A stretch of DNA of 35,527 nucleotides from CAZVRZ01 sp964629965. Lineage in GTDB: Bacteria > Chloroflexota > Anaerolineae > Anaerolineales > UBA4823. The translations under genes were made by a program, and so were the position numbers. The stretch covers positions 1-35,527 of the forward strand of contig CAZVRZ010000048.1 of the NCBI GenBank assembly GCA_964629965.1, in the 5' to 3' direction. Shown here piece after piece: positions 35,294 to 35,527 of the stretch. A model generated the notes under the pieces. The model made no database searches. It was not told where the DNA came from and saw only the letters and a list, made by a program, of their open reading frames with translations. Positions within the stretch are counted from its first letter, which is position 1. Each line of letters opens with the position of its first letter.

Positions 35294-35527
35294 TTAGCGA
35301 AGGATCACTGGCAGGTAAATCTTATATTTTAAAGCCTGCGCTGTTCTGGTTATGGTGGGCGTTAGTGTGGCGGAGGGTGTGACGCCGGGGGGCAGCATTT
35401 GGGTGGGAGTAGGCGTCAGGCTGGGTTGGGAGGTCCGGGTTACGGTCGGCGTGGGCGTGACGGAGGGTGTGATGCCAGGGGGCAGCGTTTGGGTGGGAGT
35501 AGGCGTCAGGCTGGGTTGGGAGGTCCG
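35294..35527 (-). CDS. C-terminus of a Thr/Pro-rich secreted protein (partial, enters from right edge)
   Basis: A continuous minus-strand frame of 77 codons runs from the window edge to a TAA at 35294-35296. It is nearly all Thr, Pro and Ser (SLTPTPTQTLPPGITPSVTP) in two copies of an exact 90-bp, 30-residue period, and ends YKIYLPVILR. That ending is like VFLPFIRK of the CAP protein at 10360, suggesting a shared C-terminal surface or sorting signal. The Thr/Pro stretch would be an extended wall or glycosylated linker. The start and functional domain lie outside the window. Base composition on the plus strand is strongly G/T-rich, which explains why the gene is easily overlooked. Confidence 0.7.
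   Translation of the reverse strand, partial: RTSQPSLTPTPTQTLPPGITPSVTPTPTVTRTSQPSLTPTPTQMLPPGVTPSATLTPTITRTAQALKYKIYLPVILR
35371..35527. repeat. 90-bp tandem repeat (about 1.7 copies)
   Basis: The segment starting cggagggtgt at 35371 recurs at 35461 with few changes. It encodes a 30-residue Thr/Pro unit of the edge gene and probably continues beyond the window. Confidence 0.85.

Overview
The window looks like draft sequence (one 10-base N gap at 16326-16335) from an anaerobic, GC-moderate bacterium, most probably a member of the Chloroflexota (Anaerolineae type). This assignment is inference. It rests on lipoproteins and secreted proteins with Thr/Pro-rich linkers, two secreted proteins ending in a motif like YLPVILR / FLPFIRK, a GAPOR-type tungsten enzyme, a GlpABC-type glycerol-3-phosphate dehydrogenase, and a very high load of small dispersed palindromes. 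No rRNA, tRNA, CRISPR array, phage gene or transposase was seen.

Layout. 1-5.5 kb: an interrupted radical SAM gene, a DUF3592 membrane protein, a coupled SDR/GNAT pair, an ABC-F ATPase with a terminator-like leader hairpin, and a convergent MerR/GyrI-like regulator with a textbook 19-bp-spacer MerR promoter. 5.7-9.7 kb (+): a winged-helix/ferredoxin protein 1 bp from an RtcB RNA ligase, then a NUDIX hydrolase, a small unknown protein and a GNAT. 9.8-13.5 kb (+): a membrane protein, a secreted CAP protein, a lipoprotein and a deoxynucleoside kinase. 13.5-32.6 kb (-): one very tight run of 13 genes: Gfo/Idh oxidoreductase, GAPOR, GlpK, GlpA-GlpB fusion (broken in GlpB), GlpC, a giant ExeM-like nuclease lipoprotein, E1-alpha, E1-beta, a lipoyl/E3-binding/NeuD-like acyltransferase fusion, PhzF, a membrane protein and a DegT aminotransferase. 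32.8-35.5 kb: RarD-like transporter (+), M20 amidohydrolase (-), and the C-terminus of a Thr/Pro-rich secreted protein (-) entering from the right edge.

How genes work together. GlpK, GlpABC and GAPOR form a credible glycerol to 3-phosphoglycerate route delivering electrons to the membrane and to ferredoxin. The E1-alpha/E1-beta pair has no normal E2. Instead its lipoyl and E3-binding domains are fused to a PglD/NeuD-like hexapeptide acyltransferase, close to a sugar aminotransferase. This suggests (inference) that an acyl group made by E1 on lipoyl-lysine is passed directly to an amino sugar.

The most striking structure is two families of tiny palindromes. Family A is GAGTTG-RGTA-CAACTC (16 bp, about 40 copies at about 22 loci). 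Family B is GCGGT-GTTCTTT-ACCGC (17 bp, about 20 copies). They lie mostly inside genes, in several reading frames, at surface-loop or N-terminal positions. They are arranged in arrays with spacings of 15, 18 or 21 bp, all multiples of three. Their arms show compensatory changes. They sit on start codons (NUDIX, GlpK, a membrane protein), in fusion linkers (GlpA-GlpB, lipoyl-NeuD) and at a frameshift (GlpB). They resemble in behaviour, but not in sequence or size, the palindromic elements that invade Rickettsia genes, and may be an undescribed coding-compatible mobile or amplifying repeat system.
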